Made by a program: the position numbers and the translations under genes. DNA of 23,351 bases from Evtepia sp. (GTDB lineage Bacteria > Bacillota > Clostridia > Oscillospirales > Oscillospiraceae): contig JAHHRP010000012.1 of assembly GCA_020025735.1 (NCBI GenBank), positions 1 through 23,351 of the forward strand, written 5' to 3'. Under the pieces are notes generated by a model. It was not told the origin of the DNA. It worked only from the letters and a program-made list of their open reading frames with translations, and did no database searches. The number at the start of each line of letters is the position of its first letter. Positions within the stretch are counted from its first letter, which is position 1. This document shows, in pieces, positions 7,402 through 15,402 of the stretch.

Positions 7402-8234
7402 GCCCCGTCCACCTCCTCTTTGATCTGTCGTCCCTCATCCAACAGTCTGCAAAGAGAATCGAAATCCTCTTCCCGCAGCGCCTTTTGATACTCTCCCAAC
7501 GCCGTCATGAAGGTCTCCAATTCAAAGAGAAGGTTTTCTTTGTTCTCCAAAAAGAGCTCTGCCCACATGGCAGGATTGAGCCACGCCACCCGAGTCAAGT
7601 CTTTGTAGCTCCCCGCAGAAAATCCATCGTGATTCCGAGCTGTGGGGCTTTTGATATAGGCATTGGACACCACATGGGCCATTTGCGAAGTAAAGGCGAT
7701 GCGTTTATCATGCTCCTGGGCCGTCGTAATGGAAATCCGCCCAAAACCCACTGGCTCTAACAGCGTTTTGGCTCGATCCAACAAACGGATGTCATCGAAC
7801 CGCGGCGGCACGAGGACCATGGGCGCCCCCTCAAAGAGATCTGCCCGACTGGCGCGGAAGCCAGAACGGTGGGTTCCTGCCATCGGATGGCCACCAAGGA
7901 AAAGAAAGCCATGCTGCTCAGCCAGAGGAAAGACCCCAGCACACACCTTCTCCTTGGTCCCAGCACAGTCGATCACTGTGGTCTTAGCTGACAAAAGAGG
8001 CGCCAATCGTGTCATATGCGCCACCACTGCTTCAGGATAGGTGGCCAGCAGGAGGAGGTCCAGCTCCCCCAACCGATCGTCCGTCAGGGGCGCATGGATG
8101 GCCTGTGCAATCTGGGCAAACTCGGTGATGGATGCATCTGCATCCCAGCCCAGAACCGTGATCTCCTCCTGCCGCCGAAATGCTTTGGCCAAAGAGCCTC
8201 CGATGAGTCCTAGGCCGATGATGCCAACGGTCAT
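7398..8234 (-). CDS. tyrA: Prephenate dehydrogenase
   Basis: This 278-aa NAD(P)-dependent enzyme oxidatively decarboxylates prephenate to 4-hydroxyphenylpyruvate, the Tyr branch. The N-terminal Rossmann motif is GIIGLGLIGGSLAKAF. The catalytic segment HPMAGTHRSG and the later SQMAHVVSNA, KDLTRVA and NPAMW are family-typical. There is no chorismate mutase fusion and no C-terminal ACT domain, so prephenate must come from the mutase domain of PheA in this operon (or another mutase). The start overlaps the aroF stop in ATGA. Confidence 0.94.
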   Translation of the reverse strand: MTVGIIGLGLIGGSLAKAFRRQEEITVLGWDADASITEFAQIAQAIHAPLTDDRLGELDLLLLATYPEAVVAHMTRLAPLLSAKTTVIDCAGTKEKVCAGVFPLAEQHGFLFLGGHPMAGTHRSGFRASRADLFEGAPMVLVPPRFDDIRLLDRAKTLLEPVGFGRISITTAQEHDKRIAFTSQMAHVVSNAYIKSPTARNHDGFSAGSYKDLTRVAWLNPAMWAELFLENKENLLFELETFMTALGEYQKALREEDFDSLCRLLDEGRQIKEEVDGA

Positions 8235-9238
8235 ATCTGCATCGCCTCCCGAATACGAAAAATCTTTCTGGCGGTGTGCGCGAACTGCTCCGGGGTCAGG
8301 GATTGCGCCCCGTCACACAGGGCATGGGGGGGATCGTTATGAACCTCAATCATGATACCGTCAGCTCCCGTGGCTGCGGCAGCCATGGCCATCGGCTCCA
8401 CCAGATGTGCATGACCCGTTGCATGGCTGGGATCTACTACCACTGGCAGATGGGTCAAGTCCTTGAGCACAGGCACCACCGACAGATCCAGGGTGTTCCG
8501 GGTGTAAGTGGATTCATAGGTACGGATGCCCCGCTCGCAGAGGATCACCTGCTCGTTGCCGCTGGCCATGATGTACTCAGCACTCATGAGCAGTTCCTTG
8601 ATGGTCCCCGCTAACCCTCGCTTGAGGAGGATGGGTTTCTTCGTCTTGCCCAGTTCTTTGAGCATATCAAAATTCTGGGTATTTCTGGCCCCCACTTGGA
8701 TGACATCCACCTCCTCGAACAGCGGCAAGGTACGAATGTCCATGAGTTCAGTGACAATGGGCAGGCCCGTGGCCTTTTTGGCCTCCAGCAGCAGGCGGAT
8801 GCCTTCTTCTCCCAGACCCTGGAAGTCATACGGCGAAGTACGAGGTTTGAAGGCACCGCCCCGGAGAAAGGCCGCCCCTGACTTTTTGACCTCCTGTGCC
8901 ACATAGGTGATCTGCTCCTCGGTCTCCACAGAACAAGGCCCGGCAATGAGGGAGAACGCACCGCCACCAATGGCAGCATCTCCCACCTGGATCACAGTAT
9001 CCTCTGGGTGGAACTTGCGGTTGACCGCTTTGAAGGGATCAGAAACACGGGTCACTGACTCCACAATATCCAGGCTCTGAATCATCTCCATGTCTACCTT
9101 GCTGGTGTTGCCAATGAGACCCAGCACGGTCTGATACGCACCGTGGGAAATGTGGACGCCTAAATTCTGCTCTTCCAGCCAATGGATGAGATGCTGGGTG
9201 CGCTCCGGTGATGCACCGGGTTTTAAGACTGCGATCAT
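8231..9238 (-). CDS. aroF: DAHP synthase, type Ib with N-terminal regulatory domain
   Basis: This 335-aa enzyme condenses PEP and erythrose 4-phosphate, the entry into the shikimate pathway. Residues 1 to about 70 form a ferredoxin-like domain (IAVLKPGASPERTQHLIHWLE) as in the Thermotoga-type enzymes, where it mediates feedback inhibition. The TIM-barrel follows with LIAGPCSVE, RGGAFKPRTSPYDFQG, LKRG and VDPSHATGH. It is the first structural gene of the aro operon. AAAGGAG lies 10 nt before the ATG at 9238. It sits directly behind the attenuator, so its expression should depend on read-through. The symbol is a convention; aroG or aroH labels are used for the same family. Confidence 0.95.
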   Translation of the reverse strand: MIAVLKPGASPERTQHLIHWLEEQNLGVHISHGAYQTVLGLIGNTSKVDMEMIQSLDIVESVTRVSDPFKAVNRKFHPEDTVIQVGDAAIGGGAFSLIAGPCSVETEEQITYVAQEVKKSGAAFLRGGAFKPRTSPYDFQGLGEEGIRLLLEAKKATGLPIVTELMDIRTLPLFEEVDVIQVGARNTQNFDMLKELGKTKKPILLKRGLAGTIKELLMSAEYIMASGNEQVILCERGIRTYESTYTRNTLDLSVVPVLKDLTHLPVVVDPSHATGHAHLVEPMAMAAAATGADGIMIEVHNDPPHALCDGAQSLTPEQFAHTARKIFRIREAMQI

Positions 9239-9297
9239 TACTTTCTACTCCTTTCCTATCAGCCTCACGTACTCATGACAGCGCGAAGCCAAGCAAT

Positions 9298-9333
9298 AAA
9301 AAAACGCCGCACAGAACGGAATCTGTGTGGCGT
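9298..9333 (-). terminator. Attenuator terminator in the aro operon leader
   Basis: On the minus strand a 12-position stem (9333-9322 with 9315-9304, one A-C mismatch) and 6-nt loop are followed at once by a run of T's (9304-9298). It lies 60 nt before aroF and after the leader peptide, so it must be passed for operon expression. Confidence 0.88.
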
Positions 9334-9385
9334 ATGGTGAGCTTCCTGTCAATCAAAGAAGGACCGCAATTTTATCCAGCACAAA
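9322..9385 (-). promoter_or_regulatory. Predicted antiterminator helix of the aro leader
   Basis: In minus-strand RNA, UUUGUGCUGG (9385-9376) can pair with CCACACAGA (9330-9322): nine pairs, one G-U, one bulged C. The second strand is also the ascending arm of the terminator, so the two folds exclude each other. A further 7-bp hairpin (9383-9389 with 9366-9372) competes for the start of the first strand. The antiterminator strand starts 7 nt after the leader stop codon, where a terminating ribosome would cover it. Confidence 0.6.
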
Positions 9386-9391
9386 TTGCCA

Positions 9392-9466
9392 TTACCCTAT
9401 TCCCTTGCAGGTCATAAAGTAATAGTAAGTAAATGCGTTGTTCATGCTGATGGTCTGCTTTTTCAT
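9392..9466 (-). CDS. Leader peptide of the aro operon (Tyr/Phe-rich)
   Basis: This 24-aa ORF contains the segment A-F-T-Y-Y-Y-F-M-T. Three consecutive Tyr codons (9427-9419) and a Phe codon (9418-9416) lie near the end, with another Phe at residue 12. It starts about 25 nt after the predicted transcription start. AAGGA (9481-9477) lies 10 nt before the ATG at 9466; an internal ATG at 9445 gives a 17-aa version with no clear ribosome binding site. It sits between the promoter and the attenuator and is inferred to sense charged tRNA-Tyr and tRNA-Phe. The longer open frame running in from 9676 crosses the promoter and is not meaningful. Confidence 0.82.
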   Translation of the reverse strand: MKKQTISMNNAFTYYYFMTCKGIG

Positions 9467-9497
9467 ACAAAACCATTCCTTCCCTAATAACGCCCAC

Positions 9498-9526
9498 ATT
9501 CTATCACGCTTTTTCCCGCCCGTCAA
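9498..9526 (-). promoter_or_regulatory. Sigma-A promoter of the aro operon
   Basis: On the minus strand TTGACG (9526-9521), an exact 17-nt spacer and TAGAAT (9503-9498) form a near-consensus promoter. The expected start is near 9491, giving a leader of about 250 nt that includes the leader ORF and the attenuator. The stretch 9527-9655 between this promoter and the his terminator shows no gene on either strand. Confidence 0.8.
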
Positions 9527-9655
9527 GAGGGAGTTTCCCCTTGCCACAGAAGCCAATCCCTCACATCTCCACAAATGCCATGAAACGCATCGGACTACGC
9601 GGAATCGTAATACTTTTGGCCGAGATTCTTTCCTGCACATGTGGAAATACAAATA

Positions 9656-9692
9656 CAGAGTTCCGCCAAAAGTCACGGAACTCTGCTTTTTT
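9656..9692 (-). terminator. Hairpin terminator after hisIE
   Basis: A perfect 10-bp stem (9656-9665 with 9676-9685) with a 10-nt loop lies 15 nt beyond the hisIE stop. On the minus strand the following bases are TATTTGTATTT, a discontinuous U tract. On the plus strand the tail is CTTTTTTCTT, but I see no plus-strand promoter or gene that would need it. Confidence 0.65.
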
Positions 9693-9699
9693 CTTGTCC

Positions 9700-10347
9700 T
9701 TAGGTCATCTTCTCCTGTTTTACCTTCTTGTCAATGACATGGCGAGAGGCCAACTCCTGACGTACATCGTCCAAAGAAATGCCCAGCTGGAGCATGAGGA
9801 CCATCACATGGTATGCTAAGTCAGCAATCTCATAGACAGTCTCCTTCTTATCCTCCGCTTTGCCAGCAATGATGACTTCCGTGGACTCCTCTCCCACCTT
9901 TTTCAGAATCTTATCCATGCCTTTGTCAAACAGATAAGAAGTATACGATCCCTCTTGGGGCTGTTCCTTCCGACCCCGGAGCATCTCCATAAGGGCATCT
10001 AGGGAAAACGCCGTGTTCTCCTGGCTCTCAAACAGCGGGTGATGGAAACAGGACTCCGCCCCTGTGTGACAGGCAGGTCCCTCCTTATTCACCCGAACCA
10101 CCAAGGCATCATAGTCGCAGTCAGCCGTGATGTCGATGATATGCTGCACTGCCCCGGAGGTCTCCCCCTTCCGCCAAAGTTCCTGTCGGGAACGACTCCA
10201 AAAACAGGTACGTTCCTCTTTCATGGAGATTTCCAGACTCTCTTTGTTCATATACGCCAAGGTAAGTACCTGACCGCTCTTCCCATCCACCACAACAGCA
10301 GGGATGAGTCCCTTTTCATCAAACTTTAGTTTTTCCATGTCGATCAT
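9700..10347 (-). CDS. hisIE: Bifunctional phosphoribosyl-AMP cyclohydrolase / phosphoribosyl-ATP pyrophosphatase
   Basis: This protein of about 215 aa performs the second and third His steps. The N-terminal half is HisI: AYMNKESL, WSRSRQELWRKGETSG, DCDYDALVVRV and CHTGAESCF with zinc-binding residues. The C-terminal ~90 residues are HisE: SYTSYLFDKGMDKILKKVGEESTEV motifs. Two in-frame ATGs, 10353 and 10347, are possible; 10347 is chosen because GGAGG is then 8 nt away instead of 2. It is the last gene of the his operon, 18 nt after hisF, and is followed by a hairpin at 9656-9685. Confidence 0.94.
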   Translation of the reverse strand: MIDMEKLKFDEKGLIPAVVVDGKSGQVLTLAYMNKESLEISMKEERTCFWSRSRQELWRKGETSGAVQHIIDITADCDYDALVVRVNKEGPACHTGAESCFHHPLFESQENTAFSLDALMEMLRGRKEQPQEGSYTSYLFDKGMDKILKKVGEESTEVIIAGKAEDKKETVYEIADLAYHVMVLMLQLGISLDDVRQELASRHVIDKKVKQEKMT

Positions 10348-10365
10348 GGTCATATCCTCCCCATC

Positions 10366-11121
10366 TTACCGCATCAAAATCCCTTGTTGCCGCAGAGCAT
10401 TCTTTAACTGGGGAATGGCAATTTCCCCAAAGTGGAACACCGATGCTGCCAACCCTGCATCCACCCCAGGCAAGGTCTGGAAGAGTTCCACAAAATCTTC
10501 CGTCTTTCCCGCACCACCGGAGGCGATCACAGGAACTTTCACTGCCGCGCAAACAGCGGCAAGCAGTTCCAGATCAAAACCTTCCTTGACCCCGTCGGTG
10601 TCGATGGAGTTGACCACCACCTCTCCCGCGCCGAGTTCCACACAGCGTTTGATCCATCCAATGGCCTCCATGCCTGTGTCATCCCGACCGCCCCGGCCAA
10701 ACACCCGGAACTGTCCGTCTACACGCTTAACATCCGCAGAGAGTACCACACACTGACTGCCATACCGCAAAGCTGCCTGACGGATCAGGTCAGGGTTGCG
10801 AATGGCCCCAGAATTGACGCTAACCTTATCTGCTCCACACTTGAGGACTCGATCAAAGTCCTCCAGCGTATGGATACCACCCCCTACTGTGAGGGGAATA
10901 AACACGCGGCTGGCTGTCTGGCGCAGGATATCCGTAAATAGTGTCCTCCCTTCCGCAGAGGCTGTAATATCATAAAAAACCAGTTCATCGGCCCCATTCT
11001 TGGTGTAATACTCTGCCAACTCCACCGGAGAACTGACATCGCTCAAGCCCTCAAATTTCACGCCCTTGACTACGCGTCCATCTTTCACGTCTAGGCAGGG
11101 GATAATCCGTTTGGTAATCAT
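10366..11121 (-). CDS. hisF: Imidazole glycerol phosphate synthase, cyclase subunit
   Basis: This 251-aa (beta/alpha)8 subunit uses ammonia from HisH to convert PRFAR to imidazole glycerol phosphate and AICAR. Signatures include RIIPCLDVKDGRVVKGVKF with the catalytic aspartate, TVGGGIHTLEDF, DKVSVNSGA, NSIDTDG and IASGGAGK. The start ATG at 11121 overlaps the hisA stop in ATGA. HisF forms the glutaminase-cyclase complex with HisH, encoded two genes upstream. Confidence 0.97.
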   Translation of the reverse strand: MITKRIIPCLDVKDGRVVKGVKFEGLSDVSSPVELAEYYTKNGADELVFYDITASAEGRTLFTDILRQTASRVFIPLTVGGGIHTLEDFDRVLKCGADKVSVNSGAIRNPDLIRQAALRYGSQCVVLSADVKRVDGQFRVFGRGGRDDTGMEAIGWIKRCVELGAGEVVVNSIDTDGVKEGFDLELLAAVCAAVKVPVIASGGAGKTEDFVELFQTLPGVDAGLAASVFHFGEIAIPQLKNALRQQGILMR

Positions 11122-11843
11122 ACACTCTCTCCTTCCCCCAGGGCAATGGCCTGGGCCAGATCAATGGCACCAGTATAATAGGCCTTGCCGATAATCGCCC
11201 CAGCTACCCCGGCTGCGTTCAGTGCCCGGATATCCTCCAGAGAGGACACTCCCCCCGAGGCAATGATATCCATGGCATACCGGGCTGCCAAGGTACGGTA
11301 CAGCGCCCGGTTTGTGCCCTGCATGGCACCGTCCCGGGAAATATCCGTGCAAATGACCGTCTGCACGCCCAGCTGCTCCATCCGGTCAAAAAACGTCTGC
11401 CATCCATCCTGGCTGGTCTCCAACCAGCCCTTGATGGCCACCTTGCCATCCTTTAGGTCCGCTCCCACAGCAATCTTGTCCCCATAGACCTCCACCGCTC
11501 GCGCAGTAAACTCTGGATCGGTGACGGCAGCAGTCCCCAAGATCACCCGACTGACCCCAGCATCCAGGTAGCGGCGGACGGTATCCATGCTGCGGATGCC
11601 ACCTCCCACTTCTACAAACAGCCCGGTATGGGCGGTAATCTCCTCAATGGCAGGCAGATTGGTGGTTTGGCCCGTCTTGGCCCCCTCCAAATCCACCAAA
11701 TGCAGGTGGGTGGCCCCCGCCGCTTCAAACTTCTCCACAGTATGCAGCGGGACCGGATCATAAACCGTCATCTGGTTGTAATCCCCTTGGTATAGGCGGA
11801 CCGCTTGTCCGCCATAGAGATCAATCGCAGGAAAAATTAGCAT
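11118..11843 (-). CDS. hisA: ProFAR isomerase (HisA)
   Basis: This 241-aa (beta/alpha)8 enzyme opens the ribose ring of ProFAR to give PRFAR. It shows FPAIDLYGGQAVRLYQGDY with the catalytic Asp, HLVDLEGAKTG, VGGGIRSMDTV, CTDISRDGAMQGTN and IASGGVSS, a clear pattern for HisA. It starts 1 nt after the hisH stop and overlaps hisF by 4 nt. A PriA-like dual TrpF function cannot be excluded by eye, and no trpF gene is seen in the window. Confidence 0.96.
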   Translation of the reverse strand: MLIFPAIDLYGGQAVRLYQGDYNQMTVYDPVPLHTVEKFEAAGATHLHLVDLEGAKTGQTTNLPAIEEITAHTGLFVEVGGGIRSMDTVRRYLDAGVSRVILGTAAVTDPEFTARAVEVYGDKIAVGADLKDGKVAIKGWLETSQDGWQTFFDRMEQLGVQTVICTDISRDGAMQGTNRALYRTLAARYAMDIIASGGVSSLEDIRALNAAGVAGAIIGKAYYTGAIDLAQAIALGEGESV

Positions 11844-11844
11844 C

Positions 11845-12465
11845 TTACCAACTCCCTTCGCAGAAGGTTTTCAGGATGGACAATCCTACTTCTCCGCTCT
11901 TTTCTGGATGGAACTGACAACCCATCACGTTGCCTTTGGCAACAGCAGCCGTAAGAACTGCACCATACTCCGTTGTGGCAATGACTGCCTCCTCACAGTC
12001 AGCAGCATAGAAGGAATGGACAAAATAAACGCACGCCTCGTCAGGCACCGATGCCAGCAGTGGGTGTGTTGCTCCCTGAGGTGTGTGGAGGGCATTCCAG
12101 CCAATGTGAGGGATCTTATATGCGGCAGGGACAACCCCCTCCATGGGGACTACCTTGCCAGGAATGAGTCCCAGCCCCTTCCAGTGCCCAAACTCAAAAC
12201 TCTCCTCAAACAGCAGCTGCATTCCCAGGCAGATGCCTAAAATAGGTTTTCCCTTGGCGGCCTCCTGGCAGATAACTTCATCCAGCCCAGTCTGGCGAAG
12301 TTTCTCCACCGCATCGGCAAAGGCTCCTACCCCAGGGAGAAATAATTTATCCGCCTGGCGCAGAAGGACAGGGTCCCCGGTGACCACTGGTTGCTGGCCG
12401 ATGGCTTCCAACGAACGGCAAAGAGAGAACAAGTTCCCCACACCATAATCAATTACCGCAATCAT
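11845..12465 (-). CDS. hisH: Imidazole glycerol phosphate synthase, glutaminase subunit
   Basis: This 206-aa class I glutamine amidotransferase supplies ammonia to HisF. The N-terminus VIDYGVGNLFSLCRSLEAIG, the nucleophile segment GICLGMQLLFE and the C-terminal CQFHPEKSGEVGL (His and Glu of the triad) are all present. The ATG at 12465 overlaps the hisB stop in ATGA and gives the family N-terminus. A longer frame to 12636 only shadows hisB. Confidence 0.96.
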   Translation of the reverse strand: MIAVIDYGVGNLFSLCRSLEAIGQQPVVTGDPVLLRQADKLFLPGVGAFADAVEKLRQTGLDEVICQEAAKGKPILGICLGMQLLFEESFEFGHWKGLGLIPGKVVPMEGVVPAAYKIPHIGWNALHTPQGATHPLLASVPDEACVYFVHSFYAADCEEAVIATTEYGAVLTAAVAKGNVMGCQFHPEKSGEVGLSILKTFCEGSW

Positions 12466-13046
12466 ACCAATCTTCCTTTCGTAGAAGGGATCTCCTCCCC
12501 TCCGGTCAGTGCCACCGCCTGCTTCAAACTGCGGGCAGCCGCCTTGAATACCCCTTCGACCAAGTGGTGACTGTTCTCCCCTGCCAGTTTTCGCAGGTGA
12601 AGGGTGCAATTTGCCTGCCGGACAAAGGCAATCCAAAATTCTTTCGCCAGTTCTGTGTCAAACGTCCCCACCTTTTCTGTCGGCATGGGCACTTCCCAGC
12701 AGAGCATCCCACGGCCGGACAGATCCACTGCCGCCAGCACCAGCGCTTCATCCATGGGCAGCCACATATGCCCAAACCGTTCTACCCCACGCAATTCACC
12801 CAGCGCTTGTGCAAAAGCCTGGCCCAGACAGATCCCCACATCCTCTACGGTGTGGTGATCGTCTACCCAAACGTCTCCCTGACACTGCACCGTCAGATCA
12901 AAGGAACCGTGACGGGCAAAGCCAGCAAGCATATGGTCAAAAAAACCTACCCCAGTCTGGATGCTGTGCTGTCCCGTCCCATCCACATTCAGGGTCAGGG
13001 TAATATCGGTCTCTCCAGTCTTTCGGGTGATCTGCACCTGGCGCAT
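12462..13046 (-). CDS. hisB: Imidazoleglycerol-phosphate dehydratase
   Basis: This 194-aa manganese enzyme dehydrates IGP to imidazole-acetol phosphate. The duplicated metal-binding histidine motifs are visible as DDHHTVEDVGI and NSHHLVEGVFKAAARSL, together with GVGFFDHML. It is monofunctional: there is no HAD-type histidinol phosphatase domain as in the E. coli HisB. The ATG at 13046 overlaps the hisC stop by one base (TGATG). A GTG one codon earlier is possible, but the family usually begins at M-R with the R-K-T-x-E-T-D-I segment that follows. Confidence 0.95.
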   Translation of the reverse strand: MRQVQITRKTGETDITLTLNVDGTGQHSIQTGVGFFDHMLAGFARHGSFDLTVQCQGDVWVDDHHTVEDVGICLGQAFAQALGELRGVERFGHMWLPMDEALVLAAVDLSGRGMLCWEVPMPTEKVGTFDTELAKEFWIAFVRQANCTLHLRKLAGENSHHLVEGVFKAAARSLKQAVALTGGEEIPSTKGRLV

Positions 13047-14110
13047 CACAAGCCCTCCTCTCGTAAAATCTCTTCTGCCTCCTGCACAAAGGCAGCCATT
13101 TCCGTCTCTGTGCCAATGGTCACCCGGTTGTACCCAGCGATGGCTGGATCAGAAAAATGGCGGATGAGGATACCCCGGCTTTTGCACTTCTGGTAAAGTA
13201 CCTCTCCGTCCAGCCCTGGGTGCGTAAGGAAGAGAAAATTCGCTTGGGAGTCCGGCATGGAAAAACCCAGATCCCGGAGCCTTTGGGCCGTCTCGGACCG
13301 GGTCGCCATGATGCGCCGGGCATTCTCCCGAAAATATTCGTTGGAATCCACGGCCGCCTCTCCCAGTTTCAGCGTCAGGCGGTTGACGTTATAAGGATTG
13401 GTCGCATATTTCAACTTCTCCAGATCCTGGATGAGGTCCCGACTGCCCAAGGCAAACCCCAATCTAGCCCCAGCCATGGAACGAGACTTGGAAAAGGTCA
13501 TCACAACCAACAGATTGTCGTACTTTTCCAGCAGCGTCACCGCTGATTGTGCCCCAAAATCCACATAGGCTTCATCCACCACCACAACATGGTTCGGGTC
13601 CGCAGCCACAACAGACTCCACCTGCTCCAAGGAAAGTGCCACCCCTGTGGGCGCATTCGGATTTGCCAAGACCGTCAGTTTCCCCTGGCCTGCCAAGATG
13701 GCAGCATCCACAGAAAAGTCCTCTCGGAGAGGCACCGTCTCATAGGGCACCCCATGAAGATTGGCAAAAACAGGATAAAAACTATAGGTCAGACTAGGAA
13801 ACACCGCCCCATCTGAACCAAACGCCATAAAAGCAAAGTTCAAAATATCATCCGAACCATTGGAGAGAAAGACTTGTCCCGACTCCACCCCATACAATCC
13901 CGCCAGCTTTTCCCGCAGCGACGTACCTTCTGGATCAGAATACAGCCGCAACGCCGCCACATCTGCCTCTTCCAACGCCGACAAGACCGCCGGAGAGGGA
14001 GGGTAAGGGGATTCATTGGTGTTCAGTTTGATATACTGTCGGTCCCGAGGCTGTTCCCCAGGTGTGTACGCCGTCAAGCCAGCGTATTTGTGATTGAGAA
14101 AGCGGCTCAT
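13046..14110 (-). CDS. hisC: Histidinol-phosphate aminotransferase
   Basis: This 354-aa PLP-dependent class I/II aminotransferase makes L-histidinol phosphate. Features are KLNTNESPYPPSP at the N-terminus, FLSNGSDDILN, NPNAPTG, VVDEAYVDF and the PLP-lysine region TFSKSRSMAGARLGFALG. HisC enzymes often also transaminate aromatic keto acids. No tyrB or other aromatic aminotransferase is seen here, so HisC could serve the final Phe/Tyr step; that is inference. The ATG at 14110 overlaps the hisD stop, with AAGGAGGG just upstream. Confidence 0.94.
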   Translation of the reverse strand: MSRFLNHKYAGLTAYTPGEQPRDRQYIKLNTNESPYPPSPAVLSALEEADVAALRLYSDPEGTSLREKLAGLYGVESGQVFLSNGSDDILNFAFMAFGSDGAVFPSLTYSFYPVFANLHGVPYETVPLREDFSVDAAILAGQGKLTVLANPNAPTGVALSLEQVESVVAADPNHVVVVDEAYVDFGAQSAVTLLEKYDNLLVVMTFSKSRSMAGARLGFALGSRDLIQDLEKLKYATNPYNVNRLTLKLGEAAVDSNEYFRENARRIMATRSETAQRLRDLGFSMPDSQANFLFLTHPGLDGEVLYQKCKSRGILIRHFSDPAIAGYNRVTIGTETEMAAFVQEAEEILREEGL

Positions 14111-15402
14111 TGACCCTCCTTAACAACCCCAGGATCAAAGCGAATGTCTATACTGCGGGCATGTCCGGTAAGGCCTTCCTTCTTGGCAAAGTTGGACACA
14201 GACATCTGCGCTTTGGCCAGGGCATCTTTTGTGTAATAGGTATACTGCATCTTTTTGACAAAATCATCCACAGAAAGAGGGCTGGAAAACCGTGCTGTTC
14301 CACTGGTAGGCAGGGTGTGATTTGGCCCTGCAAAGTAGTCTCCCAATGCCTCCGGGCAGTTTCGCCCTAGGAAAACCGATCCGGCATTTTTGATCCTGCT
14401 CAAGTAGTCAAAGGGCTGATCCACACAGATCTCCAAATGTTCAGGGGCAATCTCATTGGAAATCTCCACCGCAGTATCCAAGCTCTGCGCTAAGATGATC
14501 TTGCCATTGCTCTCGATGGATGCCCGCGCAATGTCTTTCCGCAGGAGTTTTGGAATCTGCTCCTCAATCGCAGCCTGCACCCCAACGGCCAGGGCTTCGC
14601 TGTCTGTGACCAAAACCGCAGAGGCGTTGACATCGTGCTCGGCCTGACTGAGCAAGTCCGCAGCAACAATCTGAGGATTGCACTTACCATCCGCAATCAC
14701 CAAAATCTCACTGGGGCCAGCCACCATGTCAATCCCCACCTGGCCAAACACCTGCTTTTTCGCCTCAGCCACAAACTGATTGCCAGGACCCACAATCTTA
14801 TCCACTTGTGGTACACTCTCCGTACCATAAGCCAGGGCAGCAACAGCCTGAGCACCTCCCACCCGAAAAACACGGTCTACCCCACAAATGCGGGCAGCCG
14901 CCAGAATGTTGGGGGCAATCCTGCCGTTCTTTCCCGGTGGTGTCACCATACAGATCTCTTTCACCCCTGCCAACTTAGCAGGAATACAGTTCATAAGCAC
15001 ACTAGAAGGATAGGCCGCTGTACCACCAGGAACATACAGGCCCACCCGCTCCAGGGGCAGGACCTTCTGGCCCATTACAATTCCGTCCTCATCGTTGATC
15101 AAAAAACCGTTCCTTACCTGACGCTGATGGAATGCAGCTATCCGGTCGGCCGCTCGATAAAGCACCTCCACCAACACAGGATCCGCATTGCGGAAGCCCT
15201 CGTCAACCGTGAATGCATCCACCTCTATGCTCGTCAGGTCTACTCCATCAAATTCCTTGGTATACCTCTTCAGGGCCGCATCCCCGTTGGCCTGCACATC
15301 AGCCAAAATCGCCCGCACAGGTTCAGCCACAGAGTCCACTGGGTCCTTCCGGGCGAAAATCGTCCCCCGATCGGTTTCCCCTTCCTTCCAGATTGCAATC
15401 AT
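14107..15402 (-). CDS. hisD: Histidinol dehydrogenase
   Basis: This 431-aa zinc enzyme carries out the last two oxidations, histidinol to histidine, with NAD. Landmarks are PGGTAAYPSSVLMN, GGAQAVAALAYGTESVPQVDKIVGPGN (in parts), GPSEILVIAD, ADLLSQAEHD (zinc ligands) and NHTLPTSGTARF. The length is standard. The ATG at 15402 overlaps hisG in ATGA. Confidence 0.97.
   Translation of the reverse strand: MIAIWKEGETDRGTIFARKDPVDSVAEPVRAILADVQANGDAALKRYTKEFDGVDLTSIEVDAFTVDEGFRNADPVLVEVLYRAADRIAAFHQRQVRNGFLINDEDGIVMGQKVLPLERVGLYVPGGTAAYPSSVLMNCIPAKLAGVKEICMVTPPGKNGRIAPNILAAARICGVDRVFRVGGAQAVAALAYGTESVPQVDKIVGPGNQFVAEAKKQVFGQVGIDMVAGPSEILVIADGKCNPQIVAADLLSQAEHDVNASAVLVTDSEALAVGVQAAIEEQIPKLLRKDIARASIESNGKIILAQSLDTAVEISNEIAPEHLEICVDQPFDYLSRIKNAGSVFLGRNCPEALGDYFAGPNHTLPTSGTARFSSPLSVDDFVKKMQYTYYTKDALAKAQMSVSNFAKKEGLTGHARSIDIRFDPGVVKEGQ

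Noticed and set aside
9300..9390. T-box riboswitch before aroF
   Set aside because: The segment near 9361-9375 reads TTGCGGTCC and superficially recalls a T-box end, but the GGTGGNACCGCG core is absent and the leader is too short. The leader-peptide model fits better.
9541..9692. Plus-strand small RNA ending at the hairpin 9656-9685 with its T6 tract
   Set aside because: The terminator looks good on the plus strand, but I found no -35/-10 pair upstream. The T tract is explained by an A-rich stretch after hisIE on the other strand.
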